DNA of 64,000 nucleotides from Chryseobacterium lactis (GTDB lineage Bacteria > Bacteroidota > Bacteroidia > Flavobacteriales > Weeksellaceae), in assembly GCF_003815875.1 (NCBI RefSeq), contig NZ_CP033924.1:2852001-2916000 (forward strand), given 5' to 3'. The notes under the pieces were generated by a model, which saw only the letters and a list, made by a program, of their open reading frames with translations, was not told the DNA's origin and did no database searches. The position numbers were made by a program, and so were the translations under genes. Positions 27,449 through 36,288 of the stretch are shown here, in pieces. The stretch's first letter is position 1; every line of letters begins with the position of its first letter.

Positions 27449-28132
27449 ATGACTGTGAAAATTGTATTGCTCAATATCTTAAAAATCCTGGGAATCATTC
27501 TGGGTATTGTGATTATTTATGTAGTCCTCGGATTACTCATTCCTTTAATTCCTATTTCGGCCAAAGATGATGGTGAAAAGAAGGAAATTCCAATCTATAT
27601 CTACACCAACGGAGTGCATACCGATATTGTAATGCCCGTAAAAAATGACTTACAGGACTGGAGTACAAAAATACCTTTTGCTGATACCAAATCAAAAAGA
27701 ACCGACTACAACTATATAGGAATAGGATGGGGTGATAAAGGCTTTTACCTGGAAACACCAACCTGGGCTGATCTTAAATTTTCAACAGCAGTAAAGGCTG
27801 CATTCTGGCTAAGCGATTCCGCAATGCATTGTACTTATTACAATACCATGAAGGAAGGTGATGATTGCAAAATGATCATGATTAGCAGAAGTCAGTATCA
27901 AAAACTGGTGAAATTTGTGGAAGATAAATTTGACACAGATGCAAACGGGAAATTTATGTTCATCCCTACCAACGCGGTCTATGGTGATAATGATGCATTT
28001 TATGATGCCAAAGGAACTTACAGTTTCCTTTACACCTGTAATACATGGACTAACGATGCCTTAAAGGTGGCAGGACAAAAAGCGGCTCTTTGGACTCCCT
28101 CTGACTTTGGAATTTTTCAACACTATAAATAA
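27449..28132 (+). CDS. TIGR02117/DUF2459 family protein
   Basis: 227 residues. One N-terminal membrane segment (about 8-32), then a periplasmic domain with the family motifs IYTNGVHTDIVMPVKND, YNYIGIGWGDKGFYLETPTWADL, SAMHCTYY, and CNTWTNDALKVAG near the C-terminus. Conserved His and Cys residues are compatible with a hydrolase-like (papain/NlpC-type) fold, but no function has been established to my knowledge. Stands alone. Confidence 0.82.
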   Translation: MTVKIVLLNILKILGIILGIVIIYVVLGLLIPLIPISAKDDGEKKEIPIYIYTNGVHTDIVMPVKNDLQDWSTKIPFADTKSKRTDYNYIGIGWGDKGFYLETPTWADLKFSTAVKAAFWLSDSAMHCTYYNTMKEGDDCKMIMISRSQYQKLVKFVEDKFDTDANGKFMFIPTNAVYGDNDAFYDAKGTYSFLYTCNTWTNDALKVAGQKAALWTPSDFGIFQHYK

Positions 28133-28272
28133 AGTTGAAAACTTTTTTCAAAGTTTCACCGGAAGGTGGAGCTATCCTAGCATTTCAAATAATGCCATGA
28201 GAGGATTTGATCCAATGATTCGGAATTTAAAGAAGTTTGTTCTGATGTTGATCTATAATTAAAAGAAGTAAG

Positions 28273-28725
28273 ATGAAACACACACTTTACCGGGAACAAC
28301 AATTAAACTGTGATATAGAAACGGCTTGGAAATTCTTTTCCTCAGCCAATAACCTTTCAGAAATTACCCCAAAAGATATGGGATTTATCGTCCTGACAGA
28401 ACTCGAAGATGATGAAATTTATGAAGGAATGCTTATCGATTATTACGTTTCTCCTTTGTTAGGTATTAAAATGAAGTGGCAGACAGAGATTACTCAGGTA
28501 GATTTTCAGAAAAGTTTCACCGATTTTCAAAAGAAAGGTCCCTATAAGCTATGGAATCATCATCATGAGTTTACTCCCAATGAACACGGTGTTCTGATGA
28601 AAGATACCATAGACTATGAACTTCCAATGGGATTTCTTGGAGAAATAGCCCATGATCTTTTTGTTAAAAAGAAGCTGGAGTATATTTTCGATTATCGTTT
28701 CCGGGTTCTCAGTAAATTGTTTTAA
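28273..28725 (+). CDS. SRPBCC-superfamily ligand-binding protein
   Basis: 150 residues; a START/Bet v 1-like (SRPBCC) fold: starts HTLYREQQLNCDIETAWKFFSS, then the GFIVLTELEDDEIYEGMLIDYYVSPLLGI strand region, and the C-terminal helix KKKLEYIFDYRFRVLSKLF. Family members bind hydrophobic ligands; this subgroup is often labelled CDP-paratose epimerase-like or cell-division inhibitor SulA-like without experimental basis. Cytoplasmic. Confidence 0.85.
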   Translation: MKHTLYREQQLNCDIETAWKFFSSANNLSEITPKDMGFIVLTELEDDEIYEGMLIDYYVSPLLGIKMKWQTEITQVDFQKSFTDFQKKGPYKLWNHHHEFTPNEHGVLMKDTIDYELPMGFLGEIAHDLFVKKKLEYIFDYRFRVLSKLF

Positions 28726-28856
28726 ATCTGCTGCCAGCCATTGCATCTAAAATGATTGTTTAGGTTTTTTTAACATTTAATCAACCATCATTCCCGCTGA
28801 AAATCCCTATTTTTGCGGCACTATCGTTTTTACAAAAAAACAAGTGTTCTATTGAC

Positions 28857-29189
28857 ATGGCAGGTCTGAGGTCATTTATCTTATTCTATATTATACTGGT
28901 TTGTTCCCTTTTCAATTCGAATTGGGCGGAAAAATCATTGAATAATATTCCTCATGTTCCTCATATCAACAATATTCATCTGCTGGATGTCTACGAAGAG
29001 GCTGATATGAACACGCATGCAGTGCCTGCAGCCTCAAAAATTGTAAAATATTCAGCCCGTAAAGATGATACGGCAACAGGAGATTTTTCGGAAATATTAA
29101 AATTTACTTCGAAAATCACACTTCCTGACATTGCACTCTCTATTATTTGTGGAGTTAAGTCCTTTCTCCATCTCCTCCAGTTGTACTAG
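28857..29189 (+). CDS. Small hypothetical membrane protein preceding the efflux operon
   Basis: 110 residues, no family recognised. A hydrophobic N-terminal segment (about residues 5-22) and a second weakly hydrophobic stretch near the C-terminus (LPDIALSIICGVKSFLHLLQL). It is preceded by a -7-like TATTTTTG at 28808-28815 and lies 58 bp before the efflux adaptor gene in the same direction, so it is probably the first gene of the efflux transcript. Confidence 0.6.
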   Translation: MAGLRSFILFYIILVCSLFNSNWAEKSLNNIPHVPHINNIHLLDVYEEADMNTHAVPAASKIVKYSARKDDTATGDFSEILKFTSKITLPDIALSIICGVKSFLHLLQLY

Positions 29190-29247
29190 TTTAAGTTGTT
29201 GAAAATCAATTTATTTTATCGAATTTTTATAACTTAAACATTTTAAG

Positions 29248-30336
29248 ATGTATTTTAAAAACGTAATAATTTGCACTTTTGCAACATTATTCGCTGTGTC
29301 ATGCAGTAAAAACAAGGAAAAAAGCAGCGCAAAGGAAAAAGAAGTTCCGGTGCTGGAAATTAAAGAAAAAGATACTTTAGTAAGCAACCAGTTTGTAACA
29401 GATATTCAAGCCCGTAAAAATGTAGAAATGCGTTCCAGAATTGGAGGCATTATACAGCATATTTATGTCAACGAAGGGCAATTTGTACACCAGGGACAGG
29501 CGCTTTTCAAAATCAATGATGCCGAGCTGCAGATGGAGCTACTGAAAGCGAATGCCGTATTAAAACAGACCGAAGCCGACGTTCGTATTGCCGAAGTAGA
29601 ATTGAAACAGATCCAAAGTCTCCATGCTAAAAAATTTGTGGCCAACAACGAATTAGAGCTGGTAAAAGCAAAGCTGTCATCAGCGAAAGCCAAACACGCC
29701 TTTGCCGATGCTGAGAAGAAAACAGTATTGCAAAAAATAAGCTTTACAAAGATTACAGCACCTTTTGATGGGGTCATTGATGTTATACCTCATAAGGACG
29801 GAAGTTTGGTAGAAAACGGAACATTGCTCACCACATTATCCCAACTGAATGAGGTCTACGCCTATTTCTCCATTCCTGAAAATATGTATTTCGAGCTTTT
29901 GGCCAACGACAAAATTGGAAATCATCAGAAAATTGAACTGACATTGCCTAATGGAGTGAATTATCAGTTTAACGGAGCTTTAAAAACAGCAGAAGGAGAA
30001 ATAGACCGCGCTACAGGATCAATCCGGTATAAAGTATTGTTTCCCAATCCGGATCACCTGATTAAACATGGTACTTCCGGAAAACTGATCATTTCAGAAC
30101 AACAGGATAATGCCATTTTAATTCCACAAAAATCTACTTTTTCTATTCAGGACAAAACTTATGTTTTTGTGCTGGATAAACAGAATAAGGTGAAAATGAC
30201 CAATATTAAGATTGCAAGCACATTAAGAGATTCTTATTTGGTGGAGAGCGGTCTTAAAAAGGGAGATTTAATCATTTATGAAGGAACCCAATCTTTAAAA
30301 GACGGAGATGTAATTAAAATTAAAAAGAAGTCTTAA
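29248..30336 (+). CDS. RND efflux periplasmic adaptor (AcrA/MexA type), lipoprotein
   Basis: 362 residues. Signal peptide with lipobox (FAVSCSKNK). Membrane-fusion-protein layout: biotinyl-lipoyl half motifs around a coiled-coil hairpin (IGGIIQHIYVNEGQFVHQGQALFKI, helices about residues 90-160, FTKITAPFDGVIDVIPHKDGSLV), then beta-barrel (FSIPENMYFELLAND) and membrane-proximal domain (KGDLIIYEGTQSLKDGD). Links the inner-membrane pump to the outer-membrane channel encoded just downstream. Confidence 0.94.
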   Translation: MYFKNVIICTFATLFAVSCSKNKEKSSAKEKEVPVLEIKEKDTLVSNQFVTDIQARKNVEMRSRIGGIIQHIYVNEGQFVHQGQALFKINDAELQMELLKANAVLKQTEADVRIAEVELKQIQSLHAKKFVANNELELVKAKLSSAKAKHAFADAEKKTVLQKISFTKITAPFDGVIDVIPHKDGSLVENGTLLTTLSQLNEVYAYFSIPENMYFELLANDKIGNHQKIELTLPNGVNYQFNGALKTAEGEIDRATGSIRYKVLFPNPDHLIKHGTSGKLIISEQQDNAILIPQKSTFSIQDKTYVFVLDKQNKVKMTNIKIASTLRDSYLVESGLKKGDLIIYEGTQSLKDGDVIKIKKKS

Positions 30337-30364
30337 CCTTTCATAATCTTTAAATCAACTAACA

Positions 30365-33300
30365 ATGGTAGAAATGTTTATAAGACGAAAGGTTCTTTCG
30401 TTGGTTATTTCCATAGTATTTGTACTTCTGGGAATTATGGCACTCCTCAAGATGCCGATTACACAATTTCCGGATATCGTACCACCTTCCGTAACCGTAA
30501 CGGCAAAATATACCGGTGCGAATGCCGAAGTATCAGCCAATGCCGTAGCACTTCCGCTGGAGCGTGCCATCAATGGAGTTCCGGGTATGACCTATATGTC
30601 AACTGTCACCTCAAATGACGGGCTTACCTTAATTCAGGTGTTTTTTGAAGTCGGAACGGATCCTGATGTAGCCGCCGTAAATGTGCAGAACAGAGTGACA
30701 ACAATCCTTGATGAACTTCCCGAAGAGGTGATCAGAGCGGGGGTGACTACTGAAAAAGAGGTGAACAGTATGTTGATGTACCTCAACATCACCAGCGCTG
30801 ATCCCAGCCAGGACGAGCAGTTTATCTACAACTTTACAGATATCAACGTTCTCCAGGAACTGAAACGTATTGACGGGGTTGGGCGTGCCGAAATTATGGG
30901 TCAGAAAGAATACTCAATGAGGATATGGCTTGATCCGCAAAAGATGGCAGCGTACAGTATTTCGGCAGATGACGTGATCGCTTCACTTCAGAAACAGAAT
31001 ATTTCCGCAGCTCCCGGAAAAGTTGGCGAAACATCCGGAAAAACTTCCAGTCAATTGCAATATGTCATCAAATATAAAGGTAAATTCTTTGAACCTAAAC
31101 AATATGAAGAAGTTCCTATCCGCTCTGATGTAGATGGAACGATTTTAAAACTGAAAGATATTGCCAAAGTAGAATTTGGAGCGATGAATTACGGAATGGT
31201 TTCCAAAACAGACGGCAGACCTTCCGCATCGATTATGATGAAACAACGTCCTGGATCCAATGCTTCTGAGGTTATTGAAAGTGTTAAGGCAAAAATGGAA
31301 GAATTAAAAGTCTCTTCTTTTCCTCCCGGAATGGAATATAATATGGCTTATGATGTTTCCAGATTCCTTGATGCTTCGATCAGTGCCGTATTGACGACCC
31401 TTATCGAAGCCTTTATCCTTGTGGGAATTGTTGTATTTATTTTCCTTCAGGACTGGCGTTCCACATTAATTCCTGTTCTGGCAGTTCCCGTAGCATTGGT
31501 AGGAACTTTTGCCTTTATGAATATGCTCGATTTCTCTGTAAATCTGTTGACCTTATTTGCCCTGGTTCTTGCCATCGGGATTGTAGTTGATAATGCCATT
31601 GTCGTTGTAGAAGCGGTTCATGTTAAAATGGAAGAAGGCATGAATGCGATGGATGCCACCGTTACTGCAACAAAAGAAATTGCAGGAGCCGTAATAGCAA
31701 TTACGATTGTAATGTCTGCAGTGTTTATTCCTGTAGCATTTCTTGATGGTCCTGTAGGCGTTTTTTATCGCCAGTTTTCATTAACATTAGCGATCAGTAT
31801 TGTGATCTCCGGGGTGAATGCCTTGACTCTGACACCGGCGCTTTGTGCTATTATTTTAAAACCTCATGCTCATGATAAGAAAAAAACCATAGTTGATAGA
31901 TTCTTCCAGAGTTTTAATACAGGTTTTGAAAGGTTAACAAACGGCTATGTGAGTATTTTATCAAAATTCGCCACAAGAACTACCGTTACCTTTGGACTTT
32001 TATTTTTGTTCATTGTGTTGACTGTTGTAACAAGTAGATTTTTGCCAACAGGCTTCATTCCGATGGAAGACCAGGGAATGGTGTATGTAAGTGTTACCAC
32101 TCCGCAGGGAGCAACAGTGGAAAGAACAGAAAAAGTTTTGGATGAAGTTACGGTAATGGCAAAGAAAATTGAAGGTGTAGAAAATGTAACAACACTTGCA
32201 GGATACAGCATCGTAACAGAGATTGCCGGATCATCGTACGGGATGGCCATGATCAACCTTAAAGACTGGAAACAGAGAAGCATCTCTGTGAATGATCTGA
32301 TCGCCGAGCTTTCAGAAAAGACAAAAGGGATTGCAGATGCCCAGATTGAAATATTCGCGCCACCAACGGTACCGGGATTCGGAAATACCAGTGGTTTCGA
32401 ATTACGCTTGCTGGACAGAACCGGAGGAACTATTGAAAATACAGATAAAATCACTAAGGATTTTGTTAAAAAGTTAAATGAAACTCCTGAACTGCAGAAT
32501 AGTTTTACCAGTTTTGATGCTACTTTCCCGCAATATATGATCAACGTGGATTATGATATGGCTGCAAAAAAAGGAATATCTGTAGACAATGCCATGTCAA
32601 CACTGCAAACGATGCTAGGTTCTTATTATGCCACCAACTTTATCCGTTTCAGTCAGATGTATAAAGTGATGGTGCAGGCAAGTCCGGAACATAGAGATAC
32701 CCCTGAAAGTATTCTGAATTTATACTTAAAAAATGATAAGGGAGAGATGGTTCCGTTTTCAACATTCATCACTATGGAAAAAGTATATGGACCTGAAGTG
32801 CTGACCCGCTACAATATGTATATGTCTGCCATGATCAACGGAGAAGCGGCAGATGGTTTCAGTTCCGGAGATGCTATTGCGGCAGTAGAACGCGTGGCCA
32901 AAGAAACTCTTCCCCGGGGTTTTGATATCGAATGGTCGGGAATGACCAGGGAAGAAATTTTATCAGGGAATCAGACCATTTATATTTTCATGATCTGTTT
33001 ATTATTCGTCTACCTTTTATTAGCAGCACAATATGAAAGTTTCCTTCTTCCGATGCCGGTTCTGCTAAGCCTTCCGACAGGAATTTTTGGTTCTTATATC
33101 GCGCTGGTACTGGCAGGTCTCGATAATAATATTTATGCTCAGGTGGCTTTGGTAATGCTGATTGGTCTTTTGGCGAAAAATGCTATTCTTATCGTAGAAT
33201 TTGCTGTGGCCAGAAATAAACAGGGCTTTGACATTATCCCGGCAGCTATTGAAGGAGCAAGGCAACGACTGCGCCCCATTCTGATGACTTCCTTTGCATT

Positions 33301-33487
33301 TGTAGCAGGGCTTATTCCTCTGTGTATTGCCTCGGGAGCAGGAGCAATTGGAAACCGTTCTATCGGAACTGCCGCAGCCGGAGGAATGCTCATCGGAACA
33401 ATCTTCGGATTGGTAGTAATTCCCGGACTTTATATATTCTTTGCAAAACTTGAAAACAAGAAGAAAAATGAAACGATTAAACCATAG
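30365..33487 (+). CDS. RND multidrug efflux permease (HAE-1, AcrB/MexB type)
   Basis: 1040 residues, full length, with twelve membrane helices in the RND arrangement (helix 1 at residues 10-28, large periplasmic loops about 40-335 and 560-870). Proton relay: the helix-4 motif reads VVDNAIVVVEAV, so the first of the usual Asp-Asp pair is present and the second is Asn; the helix-10 Lys is present (LIGLLAKNAILIVEFA). GPVGVFYRQFSLTLAISIVISGVNALTLTPAL is the conserved helix 5-6 stretch. Exports drugs or other amphiphiles by proton antiport as a trimer. Starts 28 bp after the adaptor gene. Confidence 0.95.
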   Translation: MVEMFIRRKVLSLVISIVFVLLGIMALLKMPITQFPDIVPPSVTVTAKYTGANAEVSANAVALPLERAINGVPGMTYMSTVTSNDGLTLIQVFFEVGTDPDVAAVNVQNRVTTILDELPEEVIRAGVTTEKEVNSMLMYLNITSADPSQDEQFIYNFTDINVLQELKRIDGVGRAEIMGQKEYSMRIWLDPQKMAAYSISADDVIASLQKQNISAAPGKVGETSGKTSSQLQYVIKYKGKFFEPKQYEEVPIRSDVDGTILKLKDIAKVEFGAMNYGMVSKTDGRPSASIMMKQRPGSNASEVIESVKAKMEELKVSSFPPGMEYNMAYDVSRFLDASISAVLTTLIEAFILVGIVVFIFLQDWRSTLIPVLAVPVALVGTFAFMNMLDFSVNLLTLFALVLAIGIVVDNAIVVVEAVHVKMEEGMNAMDATVTATKEIAGAVIAITIVMSAVFIPVAFLDGPVGVFYRQFSLTLAISIVISGVNALTLTPALCAIILKPHAHDKKKTIVDRFFQSFNTGFERLTNGYVSILSKFATRTTVTFGLLFLFIVLTVVTSRFLPTGFIPMEDQGMVYVSVTTPQGATVERTEKVLDEVTVMAKKIEGVENVTTLAGYSIVTEIAGSSYGMAMINLKDWKQRSISVNDLIAELSEKTKGIADAQIEIFAPPTVPGFGNTSGFELRLLDRTGGTIENTDKITKDFVKKLNETPELQNSFTSFDATFPQYMINVDYDMAAKKGISVDNAMSTLQTMLGSYYATNFIRFSQMYKVMVQASPEHRDTPESILNLYLKNDKGEMVPFSTFITMEKVYGPEVLTRYNMYMSAMINGEAADGFSSGDAIAAVERVAKETLPRGFDIEWSGMTREEILSGNQTIYIFMICLLFVYLLLAAQYESFLLPMPVLLSLPTGIFGSYIALVLAGLDNNIYAQVALVMLIGLLAKNAILIVEFAVARNKQGFDIIPAAIEGARQRLRPILMTSFAFVAGLIPLCIASGAGAIGNRSIGTAAAGGMLIGTIFGLVVIPGLYIFFAKLENKKKNETIKP

Positions 33488-34919
33488 AAATATAATATTA
33501 GGTATTGCCGCCTTAAGTTTTGTCTCATGTGCTGTACCAAAAGTTACCGATTTGAAAAAAGCTGAAGCACTACCGGAGCATCTTATTAAAACCGGGAACA
33601 AGACGGATTCAGAAGAATTTCAACAACTCAATCTGAAAGCCTACTTTACAGAACCTCGTCTGCTTGAACTTTTTGATAAAGTGATTCAGGCTAACCCCGA
33701 TTTTCAGATTGCACAGCAAAGAGTAGAAATTGCAAACAGTTTTCTCCAAAGATCAAAAATGGATCTTCTGCCTTCACTTGATGTGGGGGTAGAAGTCTCC
33801 GGAAATCGATATGGAAAATATACCATGGAAGGAGTTGGAAATTATGATACCAATCTTTCTCCCAATATTACTGAAGAACAGAAGATCAATCGTGATTTTG
33901 CTCCCAATTACTGGCTGGGAGGAAGAAGCAGCTGGGAAATTGATGTGTGGGGTAAACTGAAAAATAAAAAGCTAGCAGCCCAAAAGAAATTTCTCGCTTC
34001 CACAGAAGGGTTGAGACTCTTACAGGTAGAACTTTTTACTGATATTGCTAATCTGTATTATCAGTTGGTCGCTTTAGACAATCGCCTGGCTATTTATCAA
34101 AAAAATTACAACCTTCAGCAGAGGGCTTTTGAAATTGTTCTCGCTCAGCGTGAAGTCGGGAAAGCGACGGAACTCGCGGTGCAACAGTTTAAGGCTCAGA
34201 ATAATAACTGGCTTGCGGAGATTGAACATATCAAAGTTGAGATTGTAACTGTAGAGCAGGCGATTACCACTCTTACCGGGAGTTATGGGGGAGAGGTAAA
34301 ACGAGGTAACGTACTGATGCCTACTAATATGGATGTTTTAAATAAAACCATTAATGTAGAATCGGTTATTCATTCCCGGCCGGATGTGGCAGCCAATTAT
34401 TATGTGCTGGAAGCCTCTCAGGCAGATGCAAAAGCTGCTAGAGCTGCATTTTACCCGAAAATAGATCTTGGAGCAGGTTTCGGATTGAATTCCTTTTCTG
34501 TTGAAACATTATTTAAACCCAGTTCTCTGGCAGGGCAGCTGCTCGGTGGGTTGATGGTTCCTGTTTTCAATAAAGGGCAGCTGAAATATGAATTTAAAGT
34601 CGCCAGCAAAGAGCAGGAAATTGCTTTTTTAAACTATCAGAAAAGCATTACCACAGCCTTTAATGAACTTCAGTCGATTTTGAAACAAACGAAGATTTAT
34701 GAACGTGTTTTAAAATTAAAATCCGAAGAAGTCGGCTTTCTGGATCGCGGGGTTGAAGTATCCAATGATCTATATCTGACAGGATATGCCAATTATTTTG
34801 AACTGATTAATTCCCAGAAAAGCAAACTGACGGCAGAACTTGATCTCCTGCAGTTTCAGCATCAGAACACCAGAAATAATGTGTTGCTGTTTAAAGCATT
34901 GGGTGGAAAGCTGGATTAA
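33468..34919 (+). CDS. TolC/OprM-family outer-membrane efflux lipoprotein
   Basis: 483 residues from the ATG giving MKRLNHRNIILG; it overlaps the permease end by 20 bp, showing tight coupling. Signal peptide with lipobox (ALSFVSCAVPK). Two TolC-type repeats of long helices and strands: IQANPDFQIAQQRVEIANSF, WEIDVWGKLKNKKLAAQKKFLAS (the family motif), LFTDIANLYYQLVALDNRL, then RPDVAANYYVLEASQADAKAARAAFYPKIDL and LYLTGYANYFELINSQ. Outer-membrane exit duct for the adaptor-pump pair upstream. Confidence 0.94.
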   Translation: MKRLNHRNIILGIAALSFVSCAVPKVTDLKKAEALPEHLIKTGNKTDSEEFQQLNLKAYFTEPRLLELFDKVIQANPDFQIAQQRVEIANSFLQRSKMDLLPSLDVGVEVSGNRYGKYTMEGVGNYDTNLSPNITEEQKINRDFAPNYWLGGRSSWEIDVWGKLKNKKLAAQKKFLASTEGLRLLQVELFTDIANLYYQLVALDNRLAIYQKNYNLQQRAFEIVLAQREVGKATELAVQQFKAQNNNWLAEIEHIKVEIVTVEQAITTLTGSYGGEVKRGNVLMPTNMDVLNKTINVESVIHSRPDVAANYYVLEASQADAKAARAAFYPKIDLGAGFGLNSFSVETLFKPSSLAGQLLGGLMVPVFNKGQLKYEFKVASKEQEIAFLNYQKSITTAFNELQSILKQTKIYERVLKLKSEEVGFLDRGVEVSNDLYLTGYANYFELINSQKSKLTAELDLLQFQHQNTRNNVLLFKALGGKLD

Positions 34920-34931
34920 TTGTACAGATAG

Positions 34932-35041
34932 CCATTAAGATATTGGGATTATAAAGTAATAGCAACCGGTACGGATTGAGACAGCCTCAACTTTGAGAAC
35001 AGCTTTCTGTAACGCTTTATCATCTTATACTATCTTAATGG
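34932..35041. repeat. Long inverted repeat downstream of the efflux operon
   Basis: CCATTAAGATA (34932-34942) pairs perfectly with TATCTTAATGG (35031-35041), and an inner ATAAAG (34951-34956) with CTTTAT (35015-35020). The enclosed 58 bases contain a further TGAG/CTCA-type pairing. No T-run directly follows, so it is not a simple terminator; role unknown. Confidence 0.5.
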
Positions 35042-35102
35042 TTTAACAATATTATTTTGTCGGTTGAAACCGGCCCATTTTTATTTTTTACGATGTATAA
35101 AG

Positions 35103-35130
35103 AAAGCCACCTTAAAAAAGGTGGCTTTTA
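35103..35130. terminator. Bidirectional terminator
   Basis: AAAGCCACCTT, loop AAAA, AAGGTGGCTTT, with T-rich 3' side on + and A/T flank on -. Serves the end of the cold-shock gene (stop at 35154) and possibly the efflux operon. Confidence 0.8.
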
Positions 35131-35153
35131 TATTATAATAGATGATATACGAT

Positions 35154-35582
35154 CTATTTAACAATCTGGATATTAACTGCAGAGAATCCTTTTGGAGATT
35201 TTTCTTTTTCGAAAGAAACTTTGTTCCCCTTTTTTACAAGCTCTGTACAATTGTTGTTGTGGAAGAAAATATTTTCCTTAGTGCTATCCTCAGTAATGAA
35301 ACCATATCCTTTTTCACTGTGAAAAGTAATGATTCCTGTCTTTCTTGGATCTTCCTCAATGATTGGAGCTGCACCTAGCTGAATTTCTTCAAGGTTTACT
35401 TCTTGCCTTTGTTCAGGTGGAGTAGAAGTTAATCTTCCGAATTCATCGACGTACATGAATACGTCCTCCATATCCTTTCCTTTGTTGTTGTTCGTTTTAC
35501 GTTCTTCGCGTCTTAGCGCCTTTTCTTTTTGCTTTTGAATTTTTTTCTTGAAATTTTCCTTTTTAGAAAAAGAATCTGCCAT
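35154..35582 (-). CDS. Cold-shock domain protein with a basic N-terminal extension
   Basis: 142 residues; the C-terminal 62 are a cold-shock domain (GIITFHSEKGYGFITEDS as RNP1-like strand, NIFFHNNNC as RNP2). The N-terminal 80 residues are unlike CspA: a very basic Lys/Arg/Glu coiled segment (residues 5-40) followed by an acidic linker with FMYVDEFGRLTSTPPE. Bacteroidota have such extended Csp proteins. Presumed role: RNA binding or chaperoning. Confidence 0.9.
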   Translation of the reverse strand: MADSFSKKENFKKKIQKQKEKALRREERKTNNNKGKDMEDVFMYVDEFGRLTSTPPEQRQEVNLEEIQLGAAPIIEEDPRKTGIITFHSEKGYGFITEDSTKENIFFHNNNCTELVKKGNKVSFEKEKSPKGFSAVNIQIVK

Positions 35583-35957
35583 AAATTATTTTTAGTATTT
35601 AGTTTCTATAAATTAAGTTGGTTCAATCTGGTCTGTTGTAGACCTTATAAAGCCCGCCGATGTTTCCTGTCTTGGATTTTCCCAATTATCCAGAGCTTTA
35701 AAATTCCGACAAGTATTGTTCTTAATAGAAAAATAAAAGTTAAAAATATGACTGCTCAAAAAGCAAGGACTGAATAAAAATATTCCAGCCGTTACAGAAA
35801 ACAAAGTATTGACTTGGTTAATTAATATGCAAATATACAACAATTAAATGAATAATCCCTTTTAAATGATTGATTATCAGAAAAGCTTTTCATTAAGAAT
35901 ATGGCAAAAATGCATTATAATGAAGGTTAAGCTGTATTAAAAAGGGATTCTATGAAA

Positions 35958-35979
35958 AATCCTCAGCAAGCTGAGGATT
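35958..35979 (-). terminator. Perfect hairpin, terminator-like on the minus strand
   Basis: AATCCTCAG, loop of four, CTGAGGATT. On the minus strand it is followed by TTTTTC, on the plus strand by ATGAAAA, so if it is a terminator it acts on a leftward transcript, for which no gene is visible. Confidence 0.4.
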
Positions 35980-36197
35980 ATGAAAAAAAATATATATTAA
36001 AATGAATGTGGTGTACGGTACGCCGGGAAAGTATCAAATGCTATGCCTAAAATTCGCTGATACCACTGATATATAAAGTAAAATTCACAACAAAGGAGCC
36101 TTATAAATTGTATCTGTCTGGTAAATAATATCATAATCATAAAACTGAATTTTTTAAAATATTCAATTTTGTTTAAAAAAAATAAAGACTCCAATTG

Positions 36198-36210
36198 GTG
36201 TATAATACAC
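36198..36210. promoter_or_regulatory. 13-bp palindrome, candidate operator upstream of the SDR gene
   Basis: GTGTATAATACAC is a perfect palindrome around a central A, flanked by TTG on the left and AA on the right, 79 bp before the SDR start codon. The regulator is unknown. Confidence 0.35.
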
Positions 36211-36288
36211 AACTCCCGAAAAATTCACCATGTTGGGATGGCTTTTATTCTTCATCTTTGTTTTATTAACATTTAAAAAAGAAAAATA

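Larger units (their letters stand above)
35583..36288. other. 706-bp gene-poor region between csp and the SDR gene
   Basis: No convincing gene on either strand. It contains a perfect hairpin at 35958-35979, a 13-bp palindrome at 36198-36210 and an AT-rich stretch directly before the SDR start. A 71-codon minus-strand frame (35997-36212) is rich in Phe/Ile/Tyr without domain character and is not called. Confidence 0.5.

Noticed and set aside
31945..32544. 199-codon antisense frame inside the RND permease gene
   Set aside because: Ser/Thr/Val-rich mirror of the pump gene, no domain or start context; a shadow frame.
35997..36212. 71-codon minus-strand frame in the gene-poor region
   Set aside because: Phe/Ile/Tyr-heavy composition without domain or signal; more like AT-rich noncoding DNA, though a hairpin follows it.
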